Program-made: the position numbers and the translations under genes
Assembly: GCF_021729145.1 (NCBI RefSeq)
Contig: NZ_JAJSLW010000020.1
Location: 28,109-92,108, forward strand
DNA from: Membranihabitans maritimus
GTDB lineage: Bacteria > Bacteroidota > Bacteroidia > Chitinophagales > Saprospiraceae
Length of the DNA: 64,000 bases
Reading direction: 5' to 3'
In this document: positions 17,490 through 26,481 of the stretch, one piece after another
Position numbering within the stretch: position 1 is the stretch's first letter
Layout: every line of letters starts with the position of its first letter
The notes under the pieces: model-generated
Told to the model about the DNA's origin: nothing
What the model saw: only the letters and a program-made list of their open reading frames with translations
The model's database searches: none

Positions 17490-18275
17490 TTTCAAAACCT
17501 TATATAGCCCAATGGCGGGAATACGCATCTTGGAAAGAATTTGCACAGGTTGAACAGGATTTGATTATTAGTCGGGCGTTGGTAGCAATTTTTGCCGATG
17601 ATTTTCTAAGGGAAAACCTTGCTTTCCGGGGCGGCACCGCTCTACATAAATTATATCTGAACCCGGCACCGAGATATTCCGAGGATATTGACCTTGTACA
17701 GGTTCGGGAAGGCCCTATCAAACCCATTATGAAGCGCATTGGCGAGGTCATTACTTTTTTTGAGGAAGACAGGCGTACACAGGTAAGAGGGCACGGAGCA
17801 AAAGCGCTGTACAGGTTTACATCGGAATATGAAGAAGAACGTTCGCCGACTAAAATTAGAGATTAATTGTAAAGAACACTTCAACGTACTCGATTGGGTA
17901 GATTTCCCTTTTGAAATGGCGAACCCTTGGTTTTCGGGGAGAGCTGATATTAAAACATATAAAATCAATGAACTTTTGGGCACGAAGTTGAGGGCGCTTT
18001 ATCAACGAAGTAAAGGAAGGGATTTGTTTGATCTGGATTATTCCAGACAATATATGAAACTCGATATTGATGAGATTATCAAGTGCTTTAGGGTTTATAT
18101 GGAATCTTCCGTTGGCAAAGTCCCTTCCCAAAAAGAGTTCCTACAAAATATGGAAGCCAAGAAAAACGATGCAGCTTTTGAAGGCGATATGGAAGGTTTG
18201 TTACGGCCGGAAATCCTATACGATCAAAAAGCTGCTTTCCATTGGTTGAAAGAAACGGTTATTCCAAGAATGTGA
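17486..18275 (+). pseudogene. abiEii: AbiEii nucleotidyltransferase toxin, frameshifted
   Basis: The first part (17486-17866) encodes the nucleotidyltransferase core with FRGGTALHKLYL and RYSEDIDLVQV, the GG(S/T) and D-x-D motifs of AbiEii. The frame ends early at 17866, while the rest of the protein (INCKEHFNVLDWVDFP, LLGTKLRALYQRSKGRDLFDL) continues in the +1 frame to 18275. Skipping C17840 (after three GAA codons) restores a smooth sequence EEEVRRLKLEIN. It is therefore one gene with a single-base insertion, from mutation, sequencing error or a slippage site. The combined length of about 262 aa is normal for the family. Confidence 0.85.
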
Positions 18276-18280
18276 TTATT

Positions 18281-18652
18281 TTAAAAAGGCGATTTATCCT
18301 TTGAACCTCTTGCAGTAGCCAACCACTTGCCGTCCTGCTTAATCAGTTTAAAAATACCAGGCGTTTTATCGTATGCTGTGTTATATTTTACCCAAGCCAC
18401 ATCGCCCATAATCGTATCCTGCAAAACAGTAAAGTTAGAATCATCCTTTGGTGTAGCGTTGAACATATTTATGGTATTCATATAGTTGGAATACGCCTGT
18501 GGTGTGGAATGTGCTTTTAAGGTTTCCTCATCTTTTTCATAAAAGCTTTCAATGACAATTTGGGCTGTAGCACTTGGTCCTGAAATTTTAGTTTCAGAAT
18601 CAGCACAAGAAAGGAACAGTAATGTGAGCGAAAAAACGACATTTTTTTTCAT
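18281..18652 (-). CDS. Small lipoprotein at the end of the tra operon (DUF4878-like)
   Basis: 123-aa exported protein. The N-terminus MKKNVVFSLTLLFLSCAD has a hydrophobic stretch and a lipobox-like LFLSC, so it is probably anchored to a membrane. The rest resembles the NTF2-like DUF4878 fold (FYEKDEETLKAHSTPQAY, DVAWVKYNT, KLIKQDGKWLA). It lies 7 bases after traN on the same strand and closes the tra operon; it could be a pilus or channel accessory lipoprotein. Assignment to a family is moderate. It ends 5 bases from the convergent AbiEii gene. Confidence 0.7.
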   Translation of the reverse strand: MKKNVVFSLTLLFLSCADSETKISGPSATAQIVIESFYEKDEETLKAHSTPQAYSNYMNTINMFNATPKDDSNFTVLQDTIMGDVAWVKYNTAYDKTPGIFKLIKQDGKWLATARGSKDKSPF

Positions 18653-18659
18653 AACAGTA

Positions 18660-19499
18660 TTAATTTGGGTTATTAATATATCTATGTGATAGTTTCATTT
18701 CAATATTTCGTTCGCCATCCTTTTCATTCAATTCCAAAACTGCCCTACGGTCATTGGATAATGAAAACTTGGGCAACACATAAACGAAGCGAACCGTTTC
18801 ACTTTCTGTAATTTTTGAAGGCAGATTATTTATGTAAATAGGTTCTTGATAGAGGCGTTGTAACGATTTTCTTTTTCCTTTTTGCCGAGTTTCAATCGAC
18901 AGGTTCAAGAAATTCAAATCGTAATCCAAAGCAGAATTATTTTCAATCTGGATAACGAAGTAGAGCTCTTCCTTATCAAAAACAATATTCTCAACACTCA
19001 AAACAATACTTTCGTTTCGTTTCTTAATTCGACCTATGCGCTGTTTTCTATTGAGAAGATACGAGCAGAATTTTTGGTAATAATAGGTTCTATTATCTAC
19101 AAGTTCTTCAGAAGATTCAACAAGAACCGAATCAGTTACAATCGGTTTTTCATTACCGATACTATTTGATAACGGAATGAAATAATTGAGCTTAGAGAGC
19201 TGTTTCTTATATCTTACAATATACGAAAAAATTGAACCATTTCTATTGACTACTAAAAGGTTACTTTCTTTTCCGGGCTTTGCTTGAAGAAGTCCGAAAT
19301 ACTGTTCTTTTTCACGGTTGTAGGTAAATATAAAGTTATCTGAACCCGTTATGCCTTGCCGTATGGGTTCTGGGAAGAATAGCGCAACGTTTTTGGTGTC
19401 GTTTGCATAAATGGTGTCGAGTAAATGAGTGGTTTGTGCTTTTACTTTTGCGAAAGTCGAACAAATAATAAGAGCGGAAATAATGATATAATTTTTCAT
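18660..19499 (-). CDS. traN: Conjugative transfer protein TraN (VirB9-like, DUF4138)
   Basis: 279-aa exported protein with signal peptide (MKNYIIISALIICSTFAKVKA). The body corresponds to Bacteroidetes conjugative transposon TraN, the outer-membrane-complex component analogous to VirB9. Visible family features are the TIYANDTKNVALFFPEPI strand near the N-terminus and the C-terminal RRAVLELNEKDGERNIEMKL region. It follows traM with 30 bases between, containing the 13-base palindrome GCCCATTATGGGC and a TTTAAAACGCACT leader shared with traM. Together with TraK and TraM it forms the core channel through both membranes. Confidence 0.88.
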   Translation of the reverse strand: MKNYIIISALIICSTFAKVKAQTTHLLDTIYANDTKNVALFFPEPIRQGITGSDNFIFTYNREKEQYFGLLQAKPGKESNLLVVNRNGSIFSYIVRYKKQLSKLNYFIPLSNSIGNEKPIVTDSVLVESSEELVDNRTYYYQKFCSYLLNRKQRIGRIKKRNESIVLSVENIVFDKEELYFVIQIENNSALDYDLNFLNLSIETRQKGKRKSLQRLYQEPIYINNLPSKITESETVRFVYVLPKFSLSNDRRAVLELNEKDGERNIEMKLSHRYINNPN

Positions 19500-19529
19500 A
19501 AGAGTGCGTTTTAAATGCCCATTATGGGC

Positions 19530-20459
19530 TCATAATTTCGGTTTTAAGATTAATCTGTAATTGTTCAATACTGTAACCTTTACGTTGCGGTTACTTCGTC
19601 TTAGTACTTTTGTAACGCCACCTACTTGCGGAACGGTAGGTATGTTGATGTCGCCAATAATATCGTCCAGAACTTCGGTTGTGGCTTCTGCCCGAAAATT
19701 GTTCTGTACGTAGATACCTTCGCTTCCATCAGATATATCAAAAGCTTTAAGTTTTGTGGGATGGTGCTGTATGTTCTCGATTTCAATTAAAGCCCGATTA
19801 GGCTGAAAACTTATAAAACCGAAAATGGGTGTGTTCTTTGGCATTTCTTTACCATTAATGGTAGCAGTTTTGGTCAGTCGCATTCGTAATCTGGTATTTG
19901 CTTTTACAACTTGGTCGCCATCTACCACTACATAAATGGTTTCGTCTGTGTTGCCGATGATGGATTCCTCATTGGGTTTAGGTGCAGCAGCGAAGAACAA
20001 TTGATGTTCTAAGCCCAATTCTTTCGCTTCAATTTTTTGTTCCCGTTTTACTTCAGCAGAATTGATTGTTGATACCGCTTTGCGAACAGTTCTTCTTCGT
20101 CCCAAGTTTTGATATCGCGTCTCTGAATACTGAATCTTACCAGCCTCATAGATGCTATCTACGATACGCTCTTTTTCGCGTTCGGGAAGGTTTGGGTCGT
20201 AAAATCCCAAGGAATCAATCAGCTTTTCATCATAGATGCTGGGTGCATTGTTTTCACGCACTTTCTTCAAGTCGTTAATCGCATCAAGCTTGGAATCATA
20301 CTCTTTTTGGCCTTCTTCCAAATCAGGAACTAAGGTCTGCTTAAGGTTTTCTGTTTCACTTTCATCATCGCCCATTACCATCACGGAATAGGAAATCAGA
20401 AATATGAAAATCACGGTCAAAACCGCTGCAAATACTATCTTGTTTTTTTCTACTTTCAT
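19530..20459 (-). CDS. traM: Conjugative transfer protein TraM (VirB10-like)
   Basis: 309-aa inner-membrane-anchored protein with one N-terminal transmembrane helix (KIVFAAVLTVIFIFLISYSVMV) and a long charged linker, followed from about residue 165 by the VirB10-like beta domain (NTRLRMRLTKTATINGKEMPKNTPIFGFISF). It would span the periplasm and contact TraN. It is shorter than CTnDOT TraM, mainly in the linker. The gene sits between traK and traN; its 33-base leader has the palindrome CCGATTATCGG and an AAAAACGCACTATT start region. Confidence 0.88.
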   Translation of the reverse strand: MKVEKNKIVFAAVLTVIFIFLISYSVMVMGDDESETENLKQTLVPDLEEGQKEYDSKLDAINDLKKVRENNAPSIYDEKLIDSLGFYDPNLPEREKERIVDSIYEAGKIQYSETRYQNLGRRRTVRKAVSTINSAEVKREQKIEAKELGLEHQLFFAAAPKPNEESIIGNTDETIYVVVDGDQVVKANTRLRMRLTKTATINGKEMPKNTPIFGFISFQPNRALIEIENIQHHPTKLKAFDISDGSEGIYVQNNFRAEATTEVLDDIIGDINIPTVPQVGGVTKVLRRSNRNVKVTVLNNYRLILKPKL

Positions 20460-20492
20460 AATAGTGCGTTTTTAATTACCGATTATCGGCTT

Positions 20493-21107
20493 TCAACTTT
20501 CATCTGATATTTTCTTTAAGGTGTTTTCGAAATAGTTAGTAATCAATAATCCGTGCGGATTGTTCGGAAAGTTTCGGTCGACCATAATCAGGTTTCCGGT
20601 GGAAACCAATTCGTAGGTGTCGATGATTGAACCTCTATTGATTTCAAAAATGGTCGTCGTGGTAAAACTATACGCACCATCATTTTCGGTTATCCGTGAA
20701 TCGATGCTCAGCACTTTTTGAACCAATGAATACTGAAGTAATCTATTGTAAACACCATCGGCTTTTTTCTGGCGGTAGAGATTGTCCACGGAACTATTAC
20801 CCAACCAAAGTGCCTTTTCCAAGTTGCGCTCGTAATTACTGGCATCGATGTTATAGAAATAGTTGTGGAACAGATCTAAATGTGCCAAAGCTTCTACTCT
20901 GAAATTCTCTTTTTGGGTCACGACCTTCAGCGGAATGATACTGCCATCGGTATTGATGGCAAAGGCACTATTGAGTGCTTTTTGATTGGTGTTGAATACC
21001 ATCCAAACCGAAAATGTACTGGAAAGCAAGGTACACACAACAACCGCCAAAACGATAAATCGATTCAGTTTTAGGACATTGTAAATATTCTTATATGGTG
21101 TTTTCAT
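20493..21107 (-). CDS. traK: Conjugative transfer protein TraK (VirB8-like)
   Basis: 204-aa protein with one N-terminal membrane helix (RFIVLAVVVCTLLSSTFSVWMV, about residues 17-38) and a periplasmic NTF2-like domain, the VirB8 arrangement that scaffolds the type IV secretion system. The family-typical MKTPYKNIYNVLKLN start and the GNSSVDNLYRQKKADGVYN segment are present. It is encoded 12 bases after traJ and 33 bases before traM. The small TraL protein that often follows TraK in this operon type is missing. Confidence 0.9.
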   Translation of the reverse strand: MKTPYKNIYNVLKLNRFIVLAVVVCTLLSSTFSVWMVFNTNQKALNSAFAINTDGSIIPLKVVTQKENFRVEALAHLDLFHNYFYNIDASNYERNLEKALWLGNSSVDNLYRQKKADGVYNRLLQYSLVQKVLSIDSRITENDGAYSFTTTTIFEINRGSIIDTYELVSTGNLIMVDRNFPNNPHGLLITNYFENTLKKISDES

Positions 21108-21119
21108 ATTTAATCTGAT

Positions 21120-21962
21120 TTAGGCAGTAAATAATCTGAGTGTAAAGGACGTGGCACGTTTATACAGTTTGAATTTCAGGAACACAATAAATCCTACTGA
21201 ACCCAATTGAACCACAGGTGCAAAAAATCCTTGACCTGTATCGGTTCCGAATAGATTGACCCAAAAATTGGTATTGATTTCAGTATAAATGGCATTGATA
21301 AATACATTGACAAGAAAGAATGCTGGCACGAGCATATATACCGCTGCATATAGTTTAAAGAACGTATAAGCGAGCGAACGGAACTTTTCAAAAACTGCCA
21401 GGCTAATGACCAGAGGAAAGAAGGCTTGCATTATTCCTAAAAGGAAGAAGCGTTCTGCCAAGAATAACGGATAGATGAACAAATCCAATATCCAAAGTAT
21501 GGTGCTCATTATGAAAGCCAATATCTTAAAACCGTACAATGGCGTGACCAATGCTTCGTATAAAAGCGTCATTGCCGAACTTGCGGCATCAAACAAACTT
21601 ACGTCTTCCTCTAAAGGAATGTCTTGCATCTGTAAAGGCAATAATGCTGGTGCTGTCCCTCGATATTGCCCTTCAATAGCGACTAAGATGCCATCGAAAA
21701 AGCTTAAGACCTGTGTTGAGAAAATGACCAAAATGACGATAGCAAAATTTTTGGCCAATTCGCCAGGGCTCAATCCCCAAGTGTAGCCATCCTTATCTGC
21801 AATGCCTTCGTTATACTTTTTAAGGATGTTAACCAGAAAGAACAAGACAGCAAGCGTTTTCATTCCGGCAATGGTGTATTGCGAAAAGTCGCTGGCCTGT
21901 ATAGTCTGGAAAACCGTGTCTATATATTCCAGTCCGATTCCTAAGAGAATGGTCGCAGTCAT
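21120..21962 (-). CDS. traJ: Conjugative transfer protein TraJ (VirB6-like)
   Basis: 280-aa polytopic inner-membrane protein, with five to seven hydrophobic helices readable (for example LAVLFFLVNIL, FAIVILVIFSTQVLSFF, ILAFIMSTILWILDLFIYPLF, YMLVPAFFLVNVFI). This matches TraJ of Bacteroidetes conjugative transposons, the VirB6-like channel subunit. The N-terminus is short (no signal peptide) and the C-terminus ends in a Lys/Arg-rich tail. It starts 2 bases after traI stops and shares its transcript. Length is slightly below that of CTnDOT TraJ. Confidence 0.87.
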   Translation of the reverse strand: MTATILLGIGLEYIDTVFQTIQASDFSQYTIAGMKTLAVLFFLVNILKKYNEGIADKDGYTWGLSPGELAKNFAIVILVIFSTQVLSFFDGILVAIEGQYRGTAPALLPLQMQDIPLEEDVSLFDAASSAMTLLYEALVTPLYGFKILAFIMSTILWILDLFIYPLFLAERFFLLGIMQAFFPLVISLAVFEKFRSLAYTFFKLYAAVYMLVPAFFLVNVFINAIYTEINTNFWVNLFGTDTGQGFFAPVVQLGSVGFIVFLKFKLYKRATSFTLRLFTA

Positions 21963-21964
21963 TT

Positions 21965-22546
21965 TTAATATTCCGTTTCTCTGTTATTGACTTTATCCTG
22001 CATTTTTCTGAAGGAAATAATGTCGCGATAGCGTTTGGTTTTTGTAGTGATGTTGGAAACCATCTGCTTTGATTCCAGCTCTTTTTGCTTTAAAATTTCA
22101 GCGCGCTCTGCATCACTCATTTTTAGGTAATCGCTTGAGAGAACTTCATCAATAAAATCCACCGTGTCCAATGAGTTTTGAACTATGGCATCAAAAGATT
22201 CCACAACCTTTGAAACTTCATCTGGCTTAATGTAAGGCGAGTTGAGAATATCCTGTACATCGTTTTGCATTACGTTGATAAGGCGTTGATTGTTCTGTCC
22301 AATTTCCTCAACTGCCCTCAGTTGCTGGACAACGCTTGATACTTTTTCTATTGCCTCTTTTGCATCTTTCAGGAATTTTACAGACTTAATCATCTGGGCT
22401 GTCTGCTTTCCAGATTCTATGAGTTGTTTTACCAAGCTGATAAAATTGGTATTATCATAAGTGGGCATTCCTTGGGCAGTCGCATTACCCGACATAAACA
22501 AAGTCAGGGCTACTGTCATTACTAAAATTTTGATTTTTGTCTTCAT
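21965..22546 (-). CDS. traI: Conjugative transfer protein TraI (DUF4141-like, VirB5 role)
   Basis: 193-aa exported protein with a clear signal peptide (MKTKIKILVMTVALTLFMSGNATAQ) followed by an almost wholly helical body with heptad-like repeats (SVVQQLRAVEEIGQNNQRL). This is the pattern of TraI/DUF4141 proteins encoded between the VirB4-type ATPase and TraJ, probably a minor pilus or channel component like VirB5. It begins 4 bases after traG ends and ends 2 bases before traJ begins. The exact role is inferred from position and family. Confidence 0.83.
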   Translation of the reverse strand: MKTKIKILVMTVALTLFMSGNATAQGMPTYDNTNFISLVKQLIESGKQTAQMIKSVKFLKDAKEAIEKVSSVVQQLRAVEEIGQNNQRLINVMQNDVQDILNSPYIKPDEVSKVVESFDAIVQNSLDTVDFIDEVLSSDYLKMSDAERAEILKQKELESKQMVSNITTKTKRYRDIISFRKMQDKVNNRETEY

Positions 22547-22550
22547 AATA

Positions 22551-24953
22551 TTATGTTTTAGATGTGAATTGAATTATTGCTTTTTGCATATCGTGATACT
22601 TTTCATAGAGCTTCATAATTTCCTCATTTTCTTGCCCATCGGTCAAGTAAGCGGCATACACTTCCTTAGGAACTTCAAGCCGGAAGATGTTACTTTCCTT
22701 TCCAATCTTAATGAACATTTCGGTGTACTTGCGCGGACCGGAAAGGTTGTTTTTGATGGATTTTAATTGGTTTAAATCGTGGCTAGATAGGTTGAGCCTT
22801 TTGACCAGTTCGTCATAGCCTTTTTCATTGTTCAGACTATAAATGACCTGCGTATTTTCGAGAATACTTGCGGAAGTCGAATTGTTCGGCAGCTGGTTGA
22901 TGGATTGCAGGATGATACCAATAGCACCGTTCTGTTTTCGGATAGCCTGATAATAGAATTCCACGCTTTCGAGTACATTGTCGAACTTCAGTTGCTTCGC
23001 AAACTCATCAAATAGAATAATGCCTTTTTCAGCTCTGTTTTTCCAAATAGTTCTTTGAATGGCGGACTTTATCAGTTTCAGCATCACCGACAGGATTTCC
23101 TTATTGTCCTTGACTTCATCCAGTTCAAAAACAATCAATCGCTTGTCCTCGATTTTATAGGTCTGGTCTTCGCTAACTTCAAAAAGGAAGCTATATAGAC
23201 CATCGCCGACATATTCGGACATTACGTGCAAGAAGCTGGTAACGTTGAAGTAGTCGGGATGGATTTTAAGAGTGTCAAGTAGATTTTCTTGGCTCTTTTC
23301 TATAAAGCTGTAGAAACCATCTAATGAGTGATTTTCAGAAGTACTATAATAATAATGGCGCAGTATCTTTTTGACGGATACTGACTGTGCCTTGGTTACT
23401 TTTAAATCGGAAGCAAACAGTTCAAACAGGAAAACGGATAAGTCTTCCAATCGTTCGGGTGTGAGGTCATTTGTGTCACTTATGTAAAATGGATTGATGC
23501 CTAAGTTTTTTCCGCTTTCGTAGCGAAGTACCGTGTATTTTTCAGGATAGAGTTTGGCAAACTTGGTGTATGAGCCACCCAAATCAATGATGACCAAGCG
23601 AACACCACTTTCAAAATATTGGCGCAGAATATTATTTGCCAAAAAGGATTTACCTTCGCCTGTTGGCGCGAAAATAGCAAAGTTCCGTGCCTTGATGCGT
23701 TTCTTCTTTTCGTCCCAAACATCCTTTAATACGGGAATGTTATGCTCACGGTCATTAAAGATGATTCCGGTATTATCAGATTTATAGTTTGTATTGTTGA
23801 TGAACAGGCAAAGTGCGTGCTTTAAATCCGTTACATACAGATCGTTGTTTGAAAAGTTGGATGAAAAGCAGCAGTAACTATTTAGAATATAGTTTTTACG
23901 TTCTTCGCCTCGTGGGTAATACGGGATGATATCCAATTCTTTGAATTCAGTTTTTATTTTGGAACCGATCTGGCTAAGGTTGACCGGGTTTTTATCCCAA
24001 TAGACAATGTTCAGATGACCACGAATAATCCGCGCATTGTCATCCGCATTGATCTGGTCAAGGATGTGCTGGATTTTTCCTAATACCACTTTGTTTTGCG
24101 AACCAAAGTTGGAACTTTTGTTTAGTTCCTCGACTTTCTTATCGAGCAGCTTGCGCCACTTCTGTTTATCGTCCAGATAAAGAATTTGGTTGACAATGTG
24201 GTTTTCGTTAAGCGTAAGCCCTAAACCATCAATAAACCCTTGATGAAACACAAAATCGTCAGAAGTGAATTTCTCATTGGTCTTGCTACTTTGTACACTT
24301 TCGCCAAAGCACAGTTCGCTGTTGATGGCCAGGGCATCAAGATAGTTTTCGCCTATATTGACGTTTTTCTTTTCAAGTAAAATATCCGTATCAAAACCTT
24401 CATTGAAGCCATTAAAGTACCCATTGGTCAGTTGCTCAATCCCTTTCGCTTCAAGCGGAAAAAATTCCATTTTACGGCTATTGTTGATAAAGGAAACCGA
24501 ATCACTTACCGAGCCGATAAAGCGTTGCACGGTATCATCAAGTTCCCGGATAATGCTCTTGGAAACCTTTCGGAAGGGGTTGACATATTTGGGACTGTTA
24601 AGTGCTTTGTTCTTGGTCAGGATAAAGAACAGGAAACAGCGGTGCTCCATATATTCACGCCCTTTAAAATGATCGTGGGTCGCTTTTTCCAAAAAGGTTT
24701 TATTGGGCAGTTGTTGCGAAGAATAGGATTTTTTCAAATAAATATCCTGCTTATGAACTACAGTTCCCACCGGCAACGACTTCAAAGCCTGAAACCAAGC
24801 CCCGTGCATATCCTCAAAATCCTTTTCGGACAAGGAATAGATTTCGGGCAAATTGCCTTCATAGCACAAGACCACATTGCCATTATTGGCAAAAATGATA
24901 TTGTCCTGAATATCCGCTATGGGTCGGTATGCCGAAAGGTTAATCTTGTTCAT
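22551..24953 (-). CDS. traG: Conjugative transfer ATPase TraG (VirB4-like)
   Basis: 800-aa cytoplasmic ATPase energising pilus assembly and substrate transfer. The N-terminal 380 residues are the VirB4-type regulatory domain; Walker A is FAPTGEGKSFLANN (near 432-445), Walker B is GIILFDEFAKQL and a Gln-rich QSINQLPNN sensor follows. Length is normal for Bacteroidetes TraG. The 5' end overlaps traF by 14 bases, showing tight coupling. Despite the letter it is not the coupling protein; that function is encoded at 10605. Confidence 0.95.
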   Translation of the reverse strand: MNKINLSAYRPIADIQDNIIFANNGNVVLCYEGNLPEIYSLSEKDFEDMHGAWFQALKSLPVGTVVHKQDIYLKKSYSSQQLPNKTFLEKATHDHFKGREYMEHRCFLFFILTKNKALNSPKYVNPFRKVSKSIIRELDDTVQRFIGSVSDSVSFINNSRKMEFFPLEAKGIEQLTNGYFNGFNEGFDTDILLEKKNVNIGENYLDALAINSELCFGESVQSSKTNEKFTSDDFVFHQGFIDGLGLTLNENHIVNQILYLDDKQKWRKLLDKKVEELNKSSNFGSQNKVVLGKIQHILDQINADDNARIIRGHLNIVYWDKNPVNLSQIGSKIKTEFKELDIIPYYPRGEERKNYILNSYCCFSSNFSNNDLYVTDLKHALCLFINNTNYKSDNTGIIFNDREHNIPVLKDVWDEKKKRIKARNFAIFAPTGEGKSFLANNILRQYFESGVRLVIIDLGGSYTKFAKLYPEKYTVLRYESGKNLGINPFYISDTNDLTPERLEDLSVFLFELFASDLKVTKAQSVSVKKILRHYYYSTSENHSLDGFYSFIEKSQENLLDTLKIHPDYFNVTSFLHVMSEYVGDGLYSFLFEVSEDQTYKIEDKRLIVFELDEVKDNKEILSVMLKLIKSAIQRTIWKNRAEKGIILFDEFAKQLKFDNVLESVEFYYQAIRKQNGAIGIILQSINQLPNNSTSASILENTQVIYSLNNEKGYDELVKRLNLSSHDLNQLKSIKNNLSGPRKYTEMFIKIGKESNIFRLEVPKEVYAAYLTDGQENEEIMKLYEKYHDMQKAIIQFTSKT

Positions 24954-25224
24954 AATCGATGCCGGAGTTTCTTTTGTTACTGATGATTTGTGGGAAGGCT
25001 TTTGCCATTTGGAAAAGCTGTGGATTGCCGGTTATCCGGGTCAAAGCGATATACAAGGCTGAATTGAGCAGCAATACGCCAATGATTATTCCGAAGCTGA
25101 ACGAGAAGATGATGACCAGTAGCGAAGCGAGAATGGAAACCATCATTATGGCAAACAAGGATATGGGCAGTCCGAAAATGACCGCCCGCTTCCTGATGTT
25201 TTTATAGACCTCGAATTTCTTCAT
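24940..25224 (-). CDS. traF: Conjugative transfer protein TraF (DUF4133, VirB3-like)
   Basis: 94-aa inner-membrane protein with two adjacent hydrophobic helices (about residues 18-60) and charged ends, starting MKKFEVYKNIRKRAVIFGLP. This matches DUF4133/TraF, the VirB3-like partner of the VirB4-type ATPase. It overlaps traG by 14 bases and follows traE by 36 bases, in the usual traE-traF-traG order. Confidence 0.9.
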   Translation of the reverse strand: MKKFEVYKNIRKRAVIFGLPISLFAIMMVSILASLLVIIFSFSFGIIIGVLLLNSALYIALTRITGNPQLFQMAKAFPQIISNKRNSGIDYEQD

Positions 25225-25260
25225 AAAGCTCTTCTATTAAAGCCCTCGATGAGGGTTCAT

Positions 25261-25548
25261 TTATACTACGATTCCTATTAGGTAAGTAAAGATTCCAACT
25301 ACAGCTCCCGCTATTAGCACAAATACGAGTACACGGGTAATTCCTTTTTTAAGGTCTGCATTTTCCCCAAAGAAATGTCCTGCGTTGAACAGGAAACCGA
25401 TAAGGAAAATCACCCCGAGGATTATCGGAAAAATGGTTCTGATGGTGTTTGAAACATCGTCAACTGAATCTTCGATTCCGCCGATTTGTGCAAAAAGTGA
25501 TGTTGAGAGCAACGAAAGAAAAGTTGCCAAGTAGATTGATTTTTTCAT
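25261..25548 (-). CDS. traE: Conjugative transfer protein TraE (DUF4134, pilin-like)
   Basis: 95-aa exported protein with a signal peptide (MKKSIYLATFLSLLSTSLFAQ) and two hydrophobic helices, the layout of VirB2/TrbC-like pilins and of DUF4134/TraE. It should be the major pilus subunit of the conjugation apparatus. It is the first gene of the tra operon; its 189-base upstream region is AT-rich and shared with the divergently transcribed amidase, so the tra promoter must lie there. The leader TTTAAACTGTTCCATT before the ATG resembles that of the excisionase-like gene. Confidence 0.9.
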   Translation of the reverse strand: MKKSIYLATFLSLLSTSLFAQIGGIEDSVDDVSNTIRTIFPIILGVIFLIGFLFNAGHFFGENADLKKGITRVLVFVLIAGAVVGIFTYLIGIVV

Positions 25549-25737
25549 AATGGAACAGTTTAAATTTTTGATTCGTTTTCGTTAAGGGAAAAGTATATAT
25601 ATTTGTATTCAAATACTTGAAAATCAAATATTTGTGAATAAAATATTATTTGGTATTAATTGAATTCCGTTGCCATTATTTGACATCAAATTTTATGGAT
25701 TTTGGAAGGTAGATTGTTGATAATCCGAAAAGTGAAA

Positions 25738-26385
25738 ATGAAAAAAGTGCTCAAAAACGTCAGTTTTGTGATTTTGCTTCTAAAAATGTGTGTCATTTTT
25801 GGACAAGAAACGAGTGTTCAAAAACGAATAATAATTGACGTTGGACACGGAGGAAAAGATGCTGGTGCAATTGGTGTAAATGGAATCTAAGAAAAGGATG
25901 TGGTTTTGGATATTGCAAATGCCATTTTGAAGCTGAATAATGTATTGGAAGAGCCTTTGGATATTTATTTAACCAGGTATAGTGATACACTAATTTCTTT
26001 ATCTGACAGAACTAAGCTGGCCAAAGCATTAAAAGCGGATTTATTTGTGTCCTTGCATTGCAATCATTCTGATAATCCGGATGCGAGAGGGATTGAGGTT
26101 TATGCTTTAAGAAAACAAGAAAAATTCTCGATGGAATTGGTATTTGCAGGCTATAAAATTGAAAGGGCACTTTGTGAAGTAATAGGTTATGAAAGTAGAG
26201 GTGTGAAGTTTGCCAACTTTCAAGTTCTGAGGGAAATGATTGGGTATTGCCCGGCCATACTTGTGGAAGCTGGATTTCTTACCAATGAAGATGAGGGAAA
26301 TTATTTTTTGATACCTGAAAAAATTAAGGCAATGGCATTGGCTATTTTGATGGGAATAGATAACTATTTAAAAACCAAATTATGA
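25738..26385 (+). pseudogene. N-acetylmuramoyl-L-alanine amidase, interrupted by a stop codon
   Basis: An amidase_3-type peptidoglycan hydrolase of about 215 aa with signal peptide. The zinc-binding start IIDVGHGGKDAGAIG and later SLHCNHSDN and ILVEAGFLTNEDE motifs are all present in one frame. A TAA at 25888-25890 splits it between GVNGI and EKDVVLDIA, exactly within the conserved G-x-x-EKD region, so a single base change (from CAA, AAA or GAA) is the simplest explanation. Conjugative elements carry such enzymes to open the cell wall for the channel. Start ATG at 25738, divergent from traE. Confidence 0.85.
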
Positions 26386-26480
26386 AAGAGGCATTTTTAG
26401 AAGTGATAAAAAACATTCGGGAATTAGGCAAGCAATTTTTTATTGAGTTGTTTATAATATTCAAGTCTTGGCGGGCTTAA
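26382..26480 (+). CDS. Possible 32-aa hydrophobic small protein
   Basis: A short frame beginning MKEAFLEVIKNIRELGKQ, with a hydrophobic second half (FFIELFIIF) and a basic end KSWRA. It overlaps the amidase stop codon (ATGA) and stops 1 base before the convergent ATPase gene ends, filling the gap exactly. The amphipathic-to-hydrophobic layout fits a small membrane peptide coupled to the amidase. Too short for a family call. Confidence 0.4.
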   Translation: MKEAFLEVIKNIRELGKQFFIELFIIFKSWRA

Positions 26481-26481
26481 T

